Assembly (NCBI RefSeq): GCF_900110245.1 | Contig: NZ_FOCZ01000003.1 | Location: 248,001-312,000, forward strand | Length of the DNA stretch: 64,000 nt | Direction: 5' to 3' | Source of the DNA: Niastella yeongjuensis | GTDB taxonomy: Bacteria > Bacteroidota > Bacteroidia > Chitinophagales > Chitinophagaceae | Notes under the pieces: model-generated | The model's database searches: none | What the model was told of the DNA's origin: nothing | Seen by the model: only the letters and a program-made list of their open reading frames with translations | Part shown: positions 42,076-50,959 of the stretch, piece after piece | How positions within the stretch are numbered: the stretch's first letter is position 1 | How the letters are laid out: each line of letters opens with the position of its first letter | Translations under genes and position numbers: made by a program

Positions 42076-45000
42076 TCACGCAACCGTTAACGCCTCTTTA
42101 GCCCCCTGTACCCTTCCTGTACGCTTCAATACGCCCCAGCCCTGCAATTCGCCTTTAATCGCTTTCAGGAATGCTTTAAACAATACCACCAGCATTAACC
42201 AGCGGTAAATAAGCCGTTGCGGCAATAGCCATAACAGCCGCACTTTCTTTTCCTTTTCAAAATGAAAGGCCAGCACCGATACAGCCACATCTACCAGCAT
42301 GAACAGTCCGTAATAGAGTAAAATGTGTCCGGCATTACCGGTGAGAATACCGATCAGCATAAAGATATCGGCTACGGGGGCAAAGGCCGGTATAATGAAC
42401 TGGAACAACAGAATATTAGGGAAGGCTGCCCAGCCCAGTGCTTTGTATTCTTTATTGAACAATACCTGGCGGTGTTTCCAGAATGTTTGCATTACTCCAA
42501 AGCTCCAGCGGAACCGTTGTTTTATGAACATGGCCACTGATTCTGGCGCTTCGGTAAACGCCAGGGCTTCATGTTCATTGGCGATGGTATACCCCTGCCG
42601 CAGAATACGTACCGACAGGTCACAGTCCTCTGCCAGTGTATCAGTGGTGAAACCGCCGGCATCTTCAATGGCTTTCTTGCGGAAGGCCCCAATAGCGCCC
42701 GGTACCACGGTAATGGCATTGAGCCAGGCAAAAGCTTTGCGGTCGAAATTCTGACTGGTAATGTATTCAATACTCTGCCAGCGGGTGAGCATGTTCACCA
42801 GGTTGCCCACTTTCACATTACCGGCTACGGCGCCTACGGTGGCCTCCCCCCGACCCCCTCCGGTGGAGGGGGGGCTAGATACCTCGCGACTAAATGCTTC
42901 AGCTTTTGAATGCAAGAGTTGGGTGCTTCCAAACTCCTCCCCCATCGGGGGAGGTTGGGAGGGGGCCAAATGCCTCATCATCTTCGAAATTGCATCAGGA
43001 TGCAGGTGTGTATCGGCATCGATGCAGATCACATATTCAGCTGTTGATTCTTTTATTCCAAAGTTCAATGCCGATGCTTTGCCGCCGTTGGGTTTGGTAA
43101 ATACTTTTACGCGGTTATGGTGTTGAAAGGCATCGTGCACTTTTTCATAGGTACCGTCCTTGCTGCCATCGTCAACAAAAATGATCTCGGTATTGGGCCA
43201 GTTGGTCTTTAATAAATTGTTTACCGAATTAACGGCATTCACCGCTTCGTTGTACGCAGGCACAATGATCGATACCAGCGGATAATCTGTTATATTGGGC
43301 CATACCGTTAGTTTTTCTTTACGGCGCTGGCGGGTGGCTAAATAAGCCATAAATGCCAGCCGGGCCATCGACAATACAATAAACACCACAAACAAAGAGA
43401 ACAGGATTTTACCACCCCAATAACCTGATTCTGCCAACAGGTAGTTCAACTGAACCAGGTAGTAGTCTTTGCCTTTGGGCACAGCCGGCATCAGCTCGGC
43501 TTTTTTCTTACCCAGTAAATCAGCAATAGTAGTGAACTGATATCCCCGACTTTTGAAATATTCAATAATGCGGGGCAGGGCCTTGATGGTTTCACTGCGG
43601 GTATCGCCGCCTGCATCGTGTAATAAGATAACGTTGCCGCTTAGGCCGGCTGCAGTAAGATCCTGTTTGCGTTTGATGGTCCTTGCCACAATGCTGTCCG
43701 CAGTAACGCCAGGTTCCCAGTCAAGCGGGTCAACGGATTCACCTACGTCAAGGTAGTTCTTGGTACGGGCAATGGCAACGGGCAGCAGTTCTTCCATTTT
43801 CTCCGGTTCAAAATCGGCGTTATAGGGTGCCCTGAACAGGATGGTTGAGTGACCCGTGATGCATTCCAGCAACAGACGGGTACTTTCTATTTCCAGCAGG
43901 GCCCGTTTGGGTGAAATGTCTGCCACGTTGGGATGGGTGAACGTGTGGTTGCCCAGTTCGTACCCTTCTTTATACAGGCGTTTTACAATAGGAATGTTAT
44001 TTTCAGCATTGATGCCTACCACGAAGAAGGCGGCTGGTACGTTTTCTTTTTTCAGAATGTCGAGCACTTTGGGCGTCCAGGTTGGGTCGGGGCCATCATC
44101 AAAAGTGAGCACCAGTTTTTTGGGATCGGCAGTACCGTATTTTTTAACCACAAACATGCTGGGCAGGCTATCGTAATGTTCTTCGCTGATGAGCATATCC
44201 GTGCTGTCTATTTCAGGTCTTATGCGGCCATCAACAGGGGTGCTCAGAATGTCGAGGATCTCGCCTTCCCCCATATAATCCACATCGTTGCTCGATTGTA
44301 CGCGAATGAATTTATTAAAATCAAACTTTGCCAACGCTGCTTTCTGCATATCCAGGCTATAGAACTTCCAAATGCGGCTGTCTTCACTGCCCAGGCGCCA
44401 TAAAGCAGTTCCGGCCATTCCATATTCGGTGGCAAACCGCAGGCTGTTGAAGGTGGTGGCTGCATCCATAAAATAAACCTGGTGTGGCTTATCATCATCG
44501 TCGTAATAACTGTAATGCAGGTTGTAGGAGTTGTTGTCAAAATCGATCACGCCTTCCGATTCTCGGGCAGTTGACAGCGCCTGTTGATACGTGATGTTGG
44601 TGGCGTGGCCATGCTGCGGCCAGTCGTACCCGTATGCTGCCAGTGCCAATATCAATTTGTTGGAAGGGATCTTGCGGGCCACTTTATCAACGGCCGACTC
44701 AATCCATTGCTGGTGGGCAATAGGACCGGGGCCGGTGTTATCGGCATACTGGTCGTACGCCATCAGGAAAATATAGTCGTTGTATTTAGCCAGTTCTTCA
44801 TAGTTGTAATCTTCGTTAAAGGGAGATATATCCTGGGTAACCAGCAATCCTTTTGCATGCAGGCGGATATACAATTCTTTTTGAAAAGCTACCAGGGGTT
44901 CATCAGAAGATTCTTTCAATTCTTCAAAGTCAACGTTCACACCAATAAAATGATTCTTCTCCAGGATGTTGATCACATCATTGATGAGCTTTTCTTTTTT

Positions 45001-45603
45001 AGCCGGATTGGTAAGAATTCGGTGCACCGGTTCGCCCAAAAATTCAGTTTTATAGTTGTTGGAAAGAATAGGCATAATGGGCACGCCGCTTTTTTTCATG
45101 ATGGCAAGTGCCCGGTCATCAACCTGTGTAGTAATGGTGTCAGCTTTGGGATCAATAAACATCCATTCGGGGATCACGAGGTTGAGGTTGGAAATATTTC
45201 GTTGCAGCGAATAAAACGATTGCGGGTCCCAGGCTACATAGAAGGCAGAGCGAATGCCACAGGGAAACCGGTTAAAGGAGGCATAGGCCGGTGGCAACTG
45301 GTATTTAGGAGCGGTGGGCGCTAATAAGGCGGCTTTCTTTTCCGCAGCTCTTTTTTCTTTACGCCTGATGTATTTCTCAAAACCAGGTGCCCATTTTTTT
45401 GAAATAGGGACTTCGTGGTTATCGGGGAGCCCGTTGGTTAATTGGGCGGTGTGGTTGTTCAGGTTGGGAAGTGCGGGTGTATAAACCTGTTTCAACGCAA
45501 CGATCAGCACCGTGATCGCAAAAATAATTCCCAGCAGAACAAAGAGGAGTGTCCATCTGAACCGGTTCCACCGGGTGGATGAATTAGTCTGGAAAACTTG
45601 CAT
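42076..45603 (-). CDS. Three-module GH18 / polysaccharide deacetylase / GT2 membrane protein
   Basis: 1175 residues. N-terminal transmembrane helix (about 15-37). A GH18-like barrel (about 110-420) resembles spore-cortex SleL/YaaH enzymes; the catalytic Glu is kept in GVNVDFEEL near 224, although the first Asp of the DxxDxDxE motif is Ile. A NodB deacetylase domain (about 490-690) has TFDDGPD near 501 and HTFTHP near 551. A second transmembrane segment (about 725-750) leads to a GT2 synthase (about 770-1040) with VDDGSKDGT, IDADTHLHPD near 861, EDCDL near 991 and QRFRW near 1029, then C-terminal membrane helices. It could make, deacetylate and trim a GlcNAc-type exopolysaccharide. Residues about 880-921 are encoded by an inserted GC-rich repeat. 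Confidence 0.9.
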   Translation of the reverse strand: MQVFQTNSSTRWNRFRWTLLFVLLGIIFAITVLIVALKQVYTPALPNLNNHTAQLTNGLPDNHEVPISKKWAPGFEKYIRRKEKRAAEKKAALLAPTAPKYQLPPAYASFNRFPCGIRSAFYVAWDPQSFYSLQRNISNLNLVIPEWMFIDPKADTITTQVDDRALAIMKKSGVPIMPILSNNYKTEFLGEPVHRILTNPAKKEKLINDVINILEKNHFIGVNVDFEELKESSDEPLVAFQKELYIRLHAKGLLVTQDISPFNEDYNYEELAKYNDYIFLMAYDQYADNTGPGPIAHQQWIESAVDKVARKIPSNKLILALAAYGYDWPQHGHATNITYQQALSTARESEGVIDFDNNSYNLHYSYYDDDDKPHQVYFMDAATTFNSLRFATEYGMAGTALWRLGSEDSRIWKFYSLDMQKAALAKFDFNKFIRVQSSNDVDYMGEGEILDILSTPVDGRIRPEIDSTDMLISEEHYDSLPSMFVVKKYGTADPKKLVLTFDDGPDPTWTPKVLDILKKENVPAAFFVVGINAENNIPIVKRLYKEGYELGNHTFTHPNVADISPKRALLEIESTRLLLECITGHSTILFRAPYNADFEPEKMEELLPVAIARTKNYLDVGESVDPLDWEPGVTADSIVARTIKRKQDLTAAGLSGNVILLHDAGGDTRSETIKALPRIIEYFKSRGYQFTTIADLLGKKKAELMPAVPKGKDYYLVQLNYLLAESGYWGGKILFSLFVVFIVLSMARLAFMAYLATRQRRKEKLTVWPNITDYPLVSIIVPAYNEAVNAVNSVNNLLKTNWPNTEIIFVDDGSKDGTYEKVHDAFQHHNRVKVFTKPNGGKASALNFGIKESTAEYVICIDADTHLHPDAISKMMRHLAPSQPPPMGEEFGSTQLLHSKAEAFSREVSSPPSTGGGRGEATVGAVAGNVKVGNLVNMLTRWQSIEYITSQNFDRKAFAWLNAITVVPGAIGAFRKKAIEDAGGFTTDTLAEDCDLSVRILRQGYTIANEHEALAFTEAPESVAMFIKQRFRWSFGVMQTFWKHRQVLFNKEYKALGWAAFPNILLFQFIIPAFAPVADIFMLIGILTGNAGHILLYYGLFMLVDVAVSVLAFHFEKEKKVRLLWLLPQRLIYRWLMLVVLFKAFLKAIKGELQGWGVLKRTGRVQGAKEALTVA
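42841..42967. repeat. REP-like palindromic element inserted in frame in the GT2 domain
   Basis: 127 bp with imperfect terminal inverted repeats, both ends beginning GGCC plus a C-rich tract. Each end carries its own hairpin: CCCCCTCC/GGAGGGGG (42854-42872) and CCTCCCCC/GGGGGAGG (42936-42954). The first 52 bp match 61840-61892 in reverse orientation: 31 of 32 bases, then 9 unrelated bases, then CCTCGCGACTA, with the same spacing. The frame is kept with no stop codon, adding about 42 residues rich in Pro, Gly and Ser. Confidence 0.85.
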
Positions 45604-45753
45604 ACATGTCGGTTTAGTTAGGTGACTGGTCTATTTGAATGCAAAGTTGGTCCGGGGATACATGGGGGAAGGTTAATACGTGGTTAAGTAGGAGGAGGGG
45701 AAGTTAAGTGGTGGTTAATTGAAGTTGATAGTTGATTTTGGTCAGGTTATTTT

Positions 45754-45785
45754 AGTTTAAAGTTGAAAGTTTAAAGTTGAAAGTT
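45754..45785 (+). repeat. AAAGTTG/AAAGTTT period-7 repeat
   Basis: Four to five tandem units of AAAGTTG or AAAGTTT. Related tracts occur at 54124-54154 and 54826-54855. Confidence 0.75.
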
Positions 45786-45890
45786 ATTGGGTTCGTTGGT
45801 TATTAGGTTTGTAAGTTATTAGATTCTGTTATTGGGTTCTGGGTTTTTAGTTCTTTGTTCGCGGCCTTCGGTTTCACCTGCCTTTATTTT

Positions 45891-46028
45891 CTGCCCACTG
45901 CCCACTGCCCACTGCCTTCTGCCTACTGCCTACTGCCCACTGCCTGCTGCCTTTCTTCTCTGCCCTCTGCCTTCTGCCTTCTGCCTTTCATCTCTGCCCT
46001 CTGCCCTCTGCCCTCTGCCCTTGCCTTT
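45891..46028 (-). repeat. Long TGCCCAC/TGCCTTC/TGCCCTC heptamer array
   Basis: About 138 bp of imperfect 7-bp units (GGCAGAG, GGCAGAA, GGCAGTG and similar on the minus strand). It is the longest member of the heptamer family in the window and lies just past the secDF terminator, with the GGCAGA strand in the secDF sense. Confidence 0.88.
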
Positions 46029-46044
46029 CAGGCACCATAAATGA

Positions 46045-46072
46045 AAAAGCCTCCCGTTAAACGAGAGGCTTT
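46045..46072 (-). terminator. Intrinsic terminator after secDF
   Basis: On the minus strand AAAAGCCTCTCGTT pairs with AACGGGAGGCTTTT, followed by more T. Confidence 0.9.
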
Positions 46073-46094
46073 TCTATAAAGAATCAGTTCGTTA

Positions 46095-49000
46095 TTACGC
46101 TTTATTCGTTACTGCTTTTTGTGTGCTGCTTCCTTTTTGAGGAGCGGGAGCTGCTTCACCCAGCGGTTTGTCTTTGGCAAAGTCGATCAGGATCGGCGCT
46201 GCTACAAAGATTGAAGAATAAGTACCGGTGATAACACCAATCAACATAGCGAATGCGAAACCTTTGGTTACCTCGCCACCTACCAGGAACAGGATGAGGA
46301 TGGTCAGGAACACCGTGAGTGACGTCATAATTGTACGGCTCAGGGTATCGTTGATCGCTTTGTTAAGAATGGTTGTTTTATCGGCGCCATGCATGGTATG
46401 ACTGTATTCGCGGATACGGTCGTACACGATCACGGTATCGTTCATCGAGAAACCAATCACCGTCAAAATCGCCGCAATAAAGTGCTGGTCAATTTCAAGC
46501 GGGAAGGGCACCACATCTTTCAGGAACGAGAACACTGCCATGGTTACCAATACGTCGTGCAACAAGGCTACGATGGTTCCCAATGAATATCTCCAGTCGC
46601 GGAAACGGATGAAGATGTAGATGGCAATGATCAGCATTGACCAGAAAGTAGCCCATTGAGCACCTTTCTTAAGGTCATCGGAAATAGTGGGGTTCACCTT
46701 GTTGCTACCTTCCAGCAAACGGTTATTGAAATCCTGCTGGGTGGTACCATCTGGTAAGAAAGTTTTCAAACCATTGTACAAGGTGCTTTGAACAGCTGAA
46801 TCGACAGTTAAACCGGTTTCGCTAACGCGATAGTCGGTAGTGATGTTCAGTTTATCCGGACCGCCATATGTTTTAATGGTTGGTGTAGTTCCGAATGTTT
46901 TTTCCAGTGAGTTCCGGATCTCTTCTGCATTTACTGATTTACCGAAGTTCACTACGTAGCTTCTACCACCGCTGAACTCAACGCCATATCTGAAACCGTG
47001 GAAGAAAGAAGCCACACCCAGTAATAATACCACTGCAGAGATCATGTAAGCCACTTTGCGGTACTGGATGAACTTGAACGCCGCGTGTTTGAAGATGCGT
47101 TTTGATAAACCGGTGAAGTATACGAAGTGTCTGTTTTTGTTGGTATAGAAATCAGTGATGAGGCGTGATACCAGGATACCGCAGAACAACGACAACAGGA
47201 TACCGAGGATCTGGGTGGTAGCAAAACCTAAAACCGGACCTAAACCATAAATGAACAGGATGATAGCGGTCAACATGGTAGTGATGTGCGCATCGAGTAC
47301 CGGTGGTAATGAACGCAGGTAACCGGTTTTAACGGCCTGTGCGTAGGTATTACCTTTTGACAGCTCTTCTTTAATACGTTCAAAGATGATTACGTTGGTG
47401 TCTACCGCCATACCAATGGTTAACACCAGACCGGCAATACCGGGTGCTGTTAAGGTGGCATTCAGGGCGCTCAGTACGCCGATGGTAAACAACAGGTTCA
47501 ATATCAGGGCGATGTTGGCTACAATACCAGCAGTATTATAATAAACCAGCATCAGGGCAAATATTACGATAAAGGCAATGGCGAAGGCCATGATACCGCC
47601 ATTTACAGCTTGTGCACCAAGGGTAGGACCTACCACTTGTTCCTGAACGATGATAGCGGGGGCTTCCAGTTTACCGGCTTTCAAAATGTTGGCCAGGTCA
47701 TTCGCTTCTTCTACTACCAGTTGCTGGTTTTTACCACCAGAACCCATGGTAACGCGGGAGTGACCGCCTTCGATCTTTTGAATTACGTTAGGAGCGCTGT
47801 AAACGATGTCGTCCAGCACAATAGCGATTGGTTTACCTACATTCTTTCCGGTAAGGGTTGCCCAGTTTCTGGCGCCGGTGGGGTTCATTTCCATGGCAAC
47901 AGCTACTTCGTTGGTAACCTGGTCAAACTCCTGGCGGGCATCTTCGATAGCGTCGCCTTCCAGAGAAGCCTTGTCTTTTCCAGGAACGGTTTTGATGGCA
48001 TACAATCTGAGGAAATTGCTCAGTTTGCCATCGTCGTCGCGATCTTGTTTACCCCACAGGAACTTCAGGTTAGAAGGGAAACTGTTGCGAACGGCCGGAA
48101 TGGCCAGGTATTTATTAACCGCAGCAGTATCGGCTAAAAGCGACAGACCCAGTGAAGGGGAGTAGCTTACTTTGCCGGTATTCTGGTCTTGTTGCGGAGG
48201 AATGAATTTGATTTTGCTAACCAGGATGTTCCTGGTAGTAGTATCTTTTTTAGCAACGCCGTTTGTATCTACAGTGGTAGCTGACATGTACTCATCGAGG
48301 GCTTTAGAGGCGCTCATTACAGAGTTTGACAGCTCTTCCAGGGTGTATACTTCCCAGAATTGCAGGTTGGCGGTTGATTGCAGGTATTTACGAACACGCT
48401 CGGGGTCGCTGGCACCGGCCAGTTCCACGGTGATGATACCTTTATTTTCATCGAGGTTGATGTTTGGTTGTGCTACCCCGAACTTGTCAATACGCTTGCG
48501 CAGTACCTGGTAGGTCTGTTTCATGGCGGCATTGGCCTGATCGTGGATGTAGTTCAACACGCGACTGTCAGAAGCGTCGCCGGGGAGTTTGTTGTTGGCG
48601 TTAACGAACAGGGGAGCCAGTCTGGTGCCCGGGTTTTGTTCGCGGTAAACCGAAGCAAACAGATCGATGAAGTTTTGATCGCTGTTGAGCTTTCTTCTTT
48701 GCGCTTCGCCGATGGCCTTCAGTAATTGAGGATCCTTTGGATTGTTAGCCAGGCCGTTTTTGATGAGGCCGTCGAGGGCTATATCCATCGTTACGTTGAT
48801 ACCACCTTGCAGGTCAAGACCCAGCAACAATTCGCTTTCTTTCGCTTTCTGGTAAGTTTGACCCCACCAGGTAATTTTTTTGTCTCTTGTAGCAGTCAGC
48901 AAGCTATCGAGATAAGCGTCATGTGCGTTGTCCACGGTATCCTTGTAATAGGCGCGGGCTTCGGTGTTAGTGGGGTACTTTTGTTGAGGAGTAAGGGGAT

Positions 49001-49133
49001 AGGTCCGTTTAACATACATCTCTGCTTTCTTACCCTGCTCTTTTTCGTGCTGGTTTACAAACCAGGTAAAGGAAAGCTGGTATAAAGAGATCAGGATCAA
49101 CAGACCTGCAAAAATGCTAACCAGTGCTCTCAT
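46095..49133 (-). CDS. secDF: Fused protein translocase subunits SecD-SecF
   Basis: An inner-membrane proton-driven motor that helps the Sec translocon release exported proteins. 1012 residues with SecD and SecF fused, the usual Bacteroidota form. Six SecD helices include the N-terminal one (about 5-23); ELLLGLDLQGGINVTMDI is the SecD signature; the periplasmic P1 domain spans about 60-480. LGAQAVNGGIMAFAIAFIVIF and GLVLTIGMAVDTNVIIFERIKEEL follow, and the SecF half starts near 680 with RKVAYMISAVVLLLGVASFFHGFRYGVEFSGGRSYVVNF and later IGFSMNDTVIVYDRIRE. It supports export of the many lipoproteins and type IX substrates encoded here. Confidence 0.97.
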   Translation of the reverse strand: MRALVSIFAGLLILISLYQLSFTWFVNQHEKEQGKKAEMYVKRTYPLTPQQKYPTNTEARAYYKDTVDNAHDAYLDSLLTATRDKKITWWGQTYQKAKESELLLGLDLQGGINVTMDIALDGLIKNGLANNPKDPQLLKAIGEAQRRKLNSDQNFIDLFASVYREQNPGTRLAPLFVNANNKLPGDASDSRVLNYIHDQANAAMKQTYQVLRKRIDKFGVAQPNINLDENKGIITVELAGASDPERVRKYLQSTANLQFWEVYTLEELSNSVMSASKALDEYMSATTVDTNGVAKKDTTTRNILVSKIKFIPPQQDQNTGKVSYSPSLGLSLLADTAAVNKYLAIPAVRNSFPSNLKFLWGKQDRDDDGKLSNFLRLYAIKTVPGKDKASLEGDAIEDARQEFDQVTNEVAVAMEMNPTGARNWATLTGKNVGKPIAIVLDDIVYSAPNVIQKIEGGHSRVTMGSGGKNQQLVVEEANDLANILKAGKLEAPAIIVQEQVVGPTLGAQAVNGGIMAFAIAFIVIFALMLVYYNTAGIVANIALILNLLFTIGVLSALNATLTAPGIAGLVLTIGMAVDTNVIIFERIKEELSKGNTYAQAVKTGYLRSLPPVLDAHITTMLTAIILFIYGLGPVLGFATTQILGILLSLFCGILVSRLITDFYTNKNRHFVYFTGLSKRIFKHAAFKFIQYRKVAYMISAVVLLLGVASFFHGFRYGVEFSGGRSYVVNFGKSVNAEEIRNSLEKTFGTTPTIKTYGGPDKLNITTDYRVSETGLTVDSAVQSTLYNGLKTFLPDGTTQQDFNNRLLEGSNKVNPTISDDLKKGAQWATFWSMLIIAIYIFIRFRDWRYSLGTIVALLHDVLVTMAVFSFLKDVVPFPLEIDQHFIAAILTVIGFSMNDTVIVYDRIREYSHTMHGADKTTILNKAINDTLSRTIMTSLTVFLTILILFLVGGEVTKGFAFAMLIGVITGTYSSIFVAAPILIDFAKDKPLGEAAPAPQKGSSTQKAVTNKA

Positions 49134-49563
49134 TGGATTGTTTCGTTTATTTTTTTAGAGTTGGCAAAGATAGTGTTTTCGGTCAGGAAACAATAGCGTT
49201 GCAGGTTACAAGTTACAGGTTTCACGGCTATTTGGACCCTTTACAGGACCATTTCACAACTAATAACGCCTTTTAGGGGTAAATACGTATTCCGGCAGGG
49301 AAAAGGATACAAAATACCGCCATTGAAAGCGGTTTGCGGGAGAAGCGGGGGAGCAGGATATCGGGGCCGCCAGTAGGGAATTTTGCATTTTGTATAAGAT
49401 TTTTGCCTTCGAAGCCATGTAACCTGAATCCTGAAACCTGGAACAGCGCCTGCCTTTTCAATTTTTCAAATTTTCATCCCCGGGCATTTTCAGCAAGCCA
49501 CTTTAGCACATTTGCAGTACTTTTGCGCCACAAAAAAACTACCAACCTAATTATTAGTTTAGT
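49134..49563. other. Divergent region between secDF and the aminotransferase gene
   Basis: 430 bp. It holds GTTACAAG/GTTACAGG-type repeats at 49198-49223 that are partly mirrored at 49418-49445, and the aminotransferase -7 box at 49518. Nothing else coding is supported. Confidence 0.55.
49518..49525 (+). promoter_or_regulatory. -7 promoter element of the aminotransferase gene (TACTTTTG)
   Basis: An exact TAnnTTTG match ending 38 nt before the ATG at 49564. Confidence 0.55.
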
Positions 49564-50754
49564 ATGCAACTATCATCCCGTTTACAGTTATTCAACGAGC
49601 CGGAAACATTGAAGATGGCTAAGTTGGGCCGTGAATTGCGCGCCAAAGGAATTGATGTGATTGATCTGAGCCTCGGCGAACCAGATTTTGATACGCCTGA
49701 GCATATTAAAGAAGCTGCCAAGAAGGCAATTGATGAGAACTGGAGCCACTATACACCTGTTGCCGGTTATCCTGAATTGCGTGAAGCCGTTTGTACCAAA
49801 CTGAAGCGTGATAATAATTTGTCATATAAGCCTGAAAACATCATTGCTTCTACCGGCGCCAAACACAGTCTGGCCAATGCCGTATTTGCAACAGTGAGCA
49901 AAGGCGACGAAGTAGTGATCCCCACTCCTTACTGGGTTACTTATTCCGAGATCGTGAAACTGGGCGAAGGCGTTGTGAAACTGGTTCCCACCAAAATTGA
50001 GAACAAGTACAAACTGACTCCCGCCGAGCTGGAAGCTGCGATGAGCGATAAAACAAAATTGTTCATTTTCTCTTCTCCCTGTAACCCCAGCGGCAGCGTA
50101 TACAGCAAAGCCGAATTGGAAGGACTGGCCAGCGTATTCCGCAAATTCCCCAATTGTTATATCCTGTCTGACGAAATTTATGAATACATCAATTTCGTAG
50201 GCAAACACGAAAGCATTGCGCAGTTCGAAGACCTGAAAGACCGCGTTATTGTATTGAACGGTTTAAGCAAAGGTTTTGCCATGACAGGTTACCGTTTAGG
50301 TTACCTGGCTGCTCACCCTGATGTGATCAAAGCTTGTGAAAAATTACAGGGCCAGTTTACCAGCGGTACCAACAGTATTACCCAACGCGCTGCTATCACC
50401 GCATTGACTACCGACCTGAAACCTTCCATGGATATGACGAAGGAATTCGAACGTCGTAAAAAACGCGTGATCGAAATTATGAATAGCATCCCCGGCCTTA
50501 CTTTCCCAGAGCCGGATGGTGCTTTCTACGTATTCCCAACCGTTACTGCTTTCTTCGGAAAGAGCGATGGTGAAGAAACGATCAAAGATGCCGATGACCT
50601 GTGTATGTACCTGCTGAACAAAGCACACGTATCTACCGTTACCGGTCGCGCCTTTGGTGAGCCTGCAGCTATCCGCATCTCTTTTGCCAACAGCATGGAG
50701 AAGATCGAAGAAGCCTGGAAGCGCATCACTGCAGCACTGGCGAAATTGAAGTAA
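49564..50754 (+). CDS. Class I/II aminotransferase, probable aspartate aminotransferase
   Basis: A PLP enzyme of fold type I, 396 residues. It has GIDVIDLSLGEPDFDTPEHIKEAAKKAIDE, YTPVAGYPELREAV, ASTGAKHSLANAVFA, PTPYWVTY, the SPCNPSGSVYS segment with the conserved Asn, ILSDEIYEYINF with the Asp that contacts the PLP ring, and NGLSKGFAMTGYRLGYLAA with the Schiff-base Lys. The C-terminal Arg that binds the substrate carboxylate is in AIRISFANS. The sequence fits the AspAT Ib group; activity on other amino acids or prephenate is possible. Cytoplasmic, monocistronic, with a strong terminator. Confidence 0.92.
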   Translation: MQLSSRLQLFNEPETLKMAKLGRELRAKGIDVIDLSLGEPDFDTPEHIKEAAKKAIDENWSHYTPVAGYPELREAVCTKLKRDNNLSYKPENIIASTGAKHSLANAVFATVSKGDEVVIPTPYWVTYSEIVKLGEGVVKLVPTKIENKYKLTPAELEAAMSDKTKLFIFSSPCNPSGSVYSKAELEGLASVFRKFPNCYILSDEIYEYINFVGKHESIAQFEDLKDRVIVLNGLSKGFAMTGYRLGYLAAHPDVIKACEKLQGQFTSGTNSITQRAAITALTTDLKPSMDMTKEFERRKKRVIEIMNSIPGLTFPEPDGAFYVFPTVTAFFGKSDGEETIKDADDLCMYLLNKAHVSTVTGRAFGEPAAIRISFANSMEKIEEAWKRITAALAKLK

Positions 50755-50907
50755 GTTGACGAGTTAACACGTTGACAGGTTAACAAGTTAATAAGATATA
50801 TGAAACCCCAATAGCGGAAACGTTATTGGGGTTTTGTTGTATAAGAAAAATTAAACATGTCAACCTATTAACATGTCAACGTGTTAACCTATCAACCCTA
50901 TCAACTT
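50755..50907. repeat. Inverted GTTAAC/GTTGAC period-8 arrays around a terminator
   Basis: The left array (50755-50794) begins on the last base of the aminotransferase stop codon with GTTGACGA, GTTAACAC, GTTGACAG and GTTAACAA. The right array (50856-50907) is the same motif inverted. The terminator 50804-50836 lies in the loop. Confidence 0.8.
50804..50836 (+). terminator. Intrinsic terminator after the aminotransferase gene
   Basis: ACCCCAATA pairs with TATTGGGGT, with inner CG/CG pairs, followed by TTTTGTTG. Confidence 0.88.
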
Positions 50908-50959
50908 AAATTAGTGTCTGCCCGACAATTACCGTATATTTAGTAAAACGAGCGCTTCC

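Larger units (their letters stand above)
45604..46094. other. Repeat-rich gene-free interval between secDF and the GT2-fusion gene
   Basis: 491 bp. Contents: a promoter-like upstream part of the fusion gene, an AAAGTTGA-type repeat (45754-45785), a loose GGTTATTAGGTTTGTAAGTTATTAG-like run (about 45790-45850), the long heptamer array (45891-46028) and the secDF terminator. No gene is seen. Confidence 0.65.

Noticed and set aside
42841-42967. The GT2 insert as an intein or insertion sequence
   Set aside because: It is far too short, has no splicing motifs and no transposase; a REP-like palindromic element fits better.
45891-46028. Heptamer array as a CRISPR array
   Set aside because: Units are 7 bp and contiguous with no spacers, and there are no cas genes.
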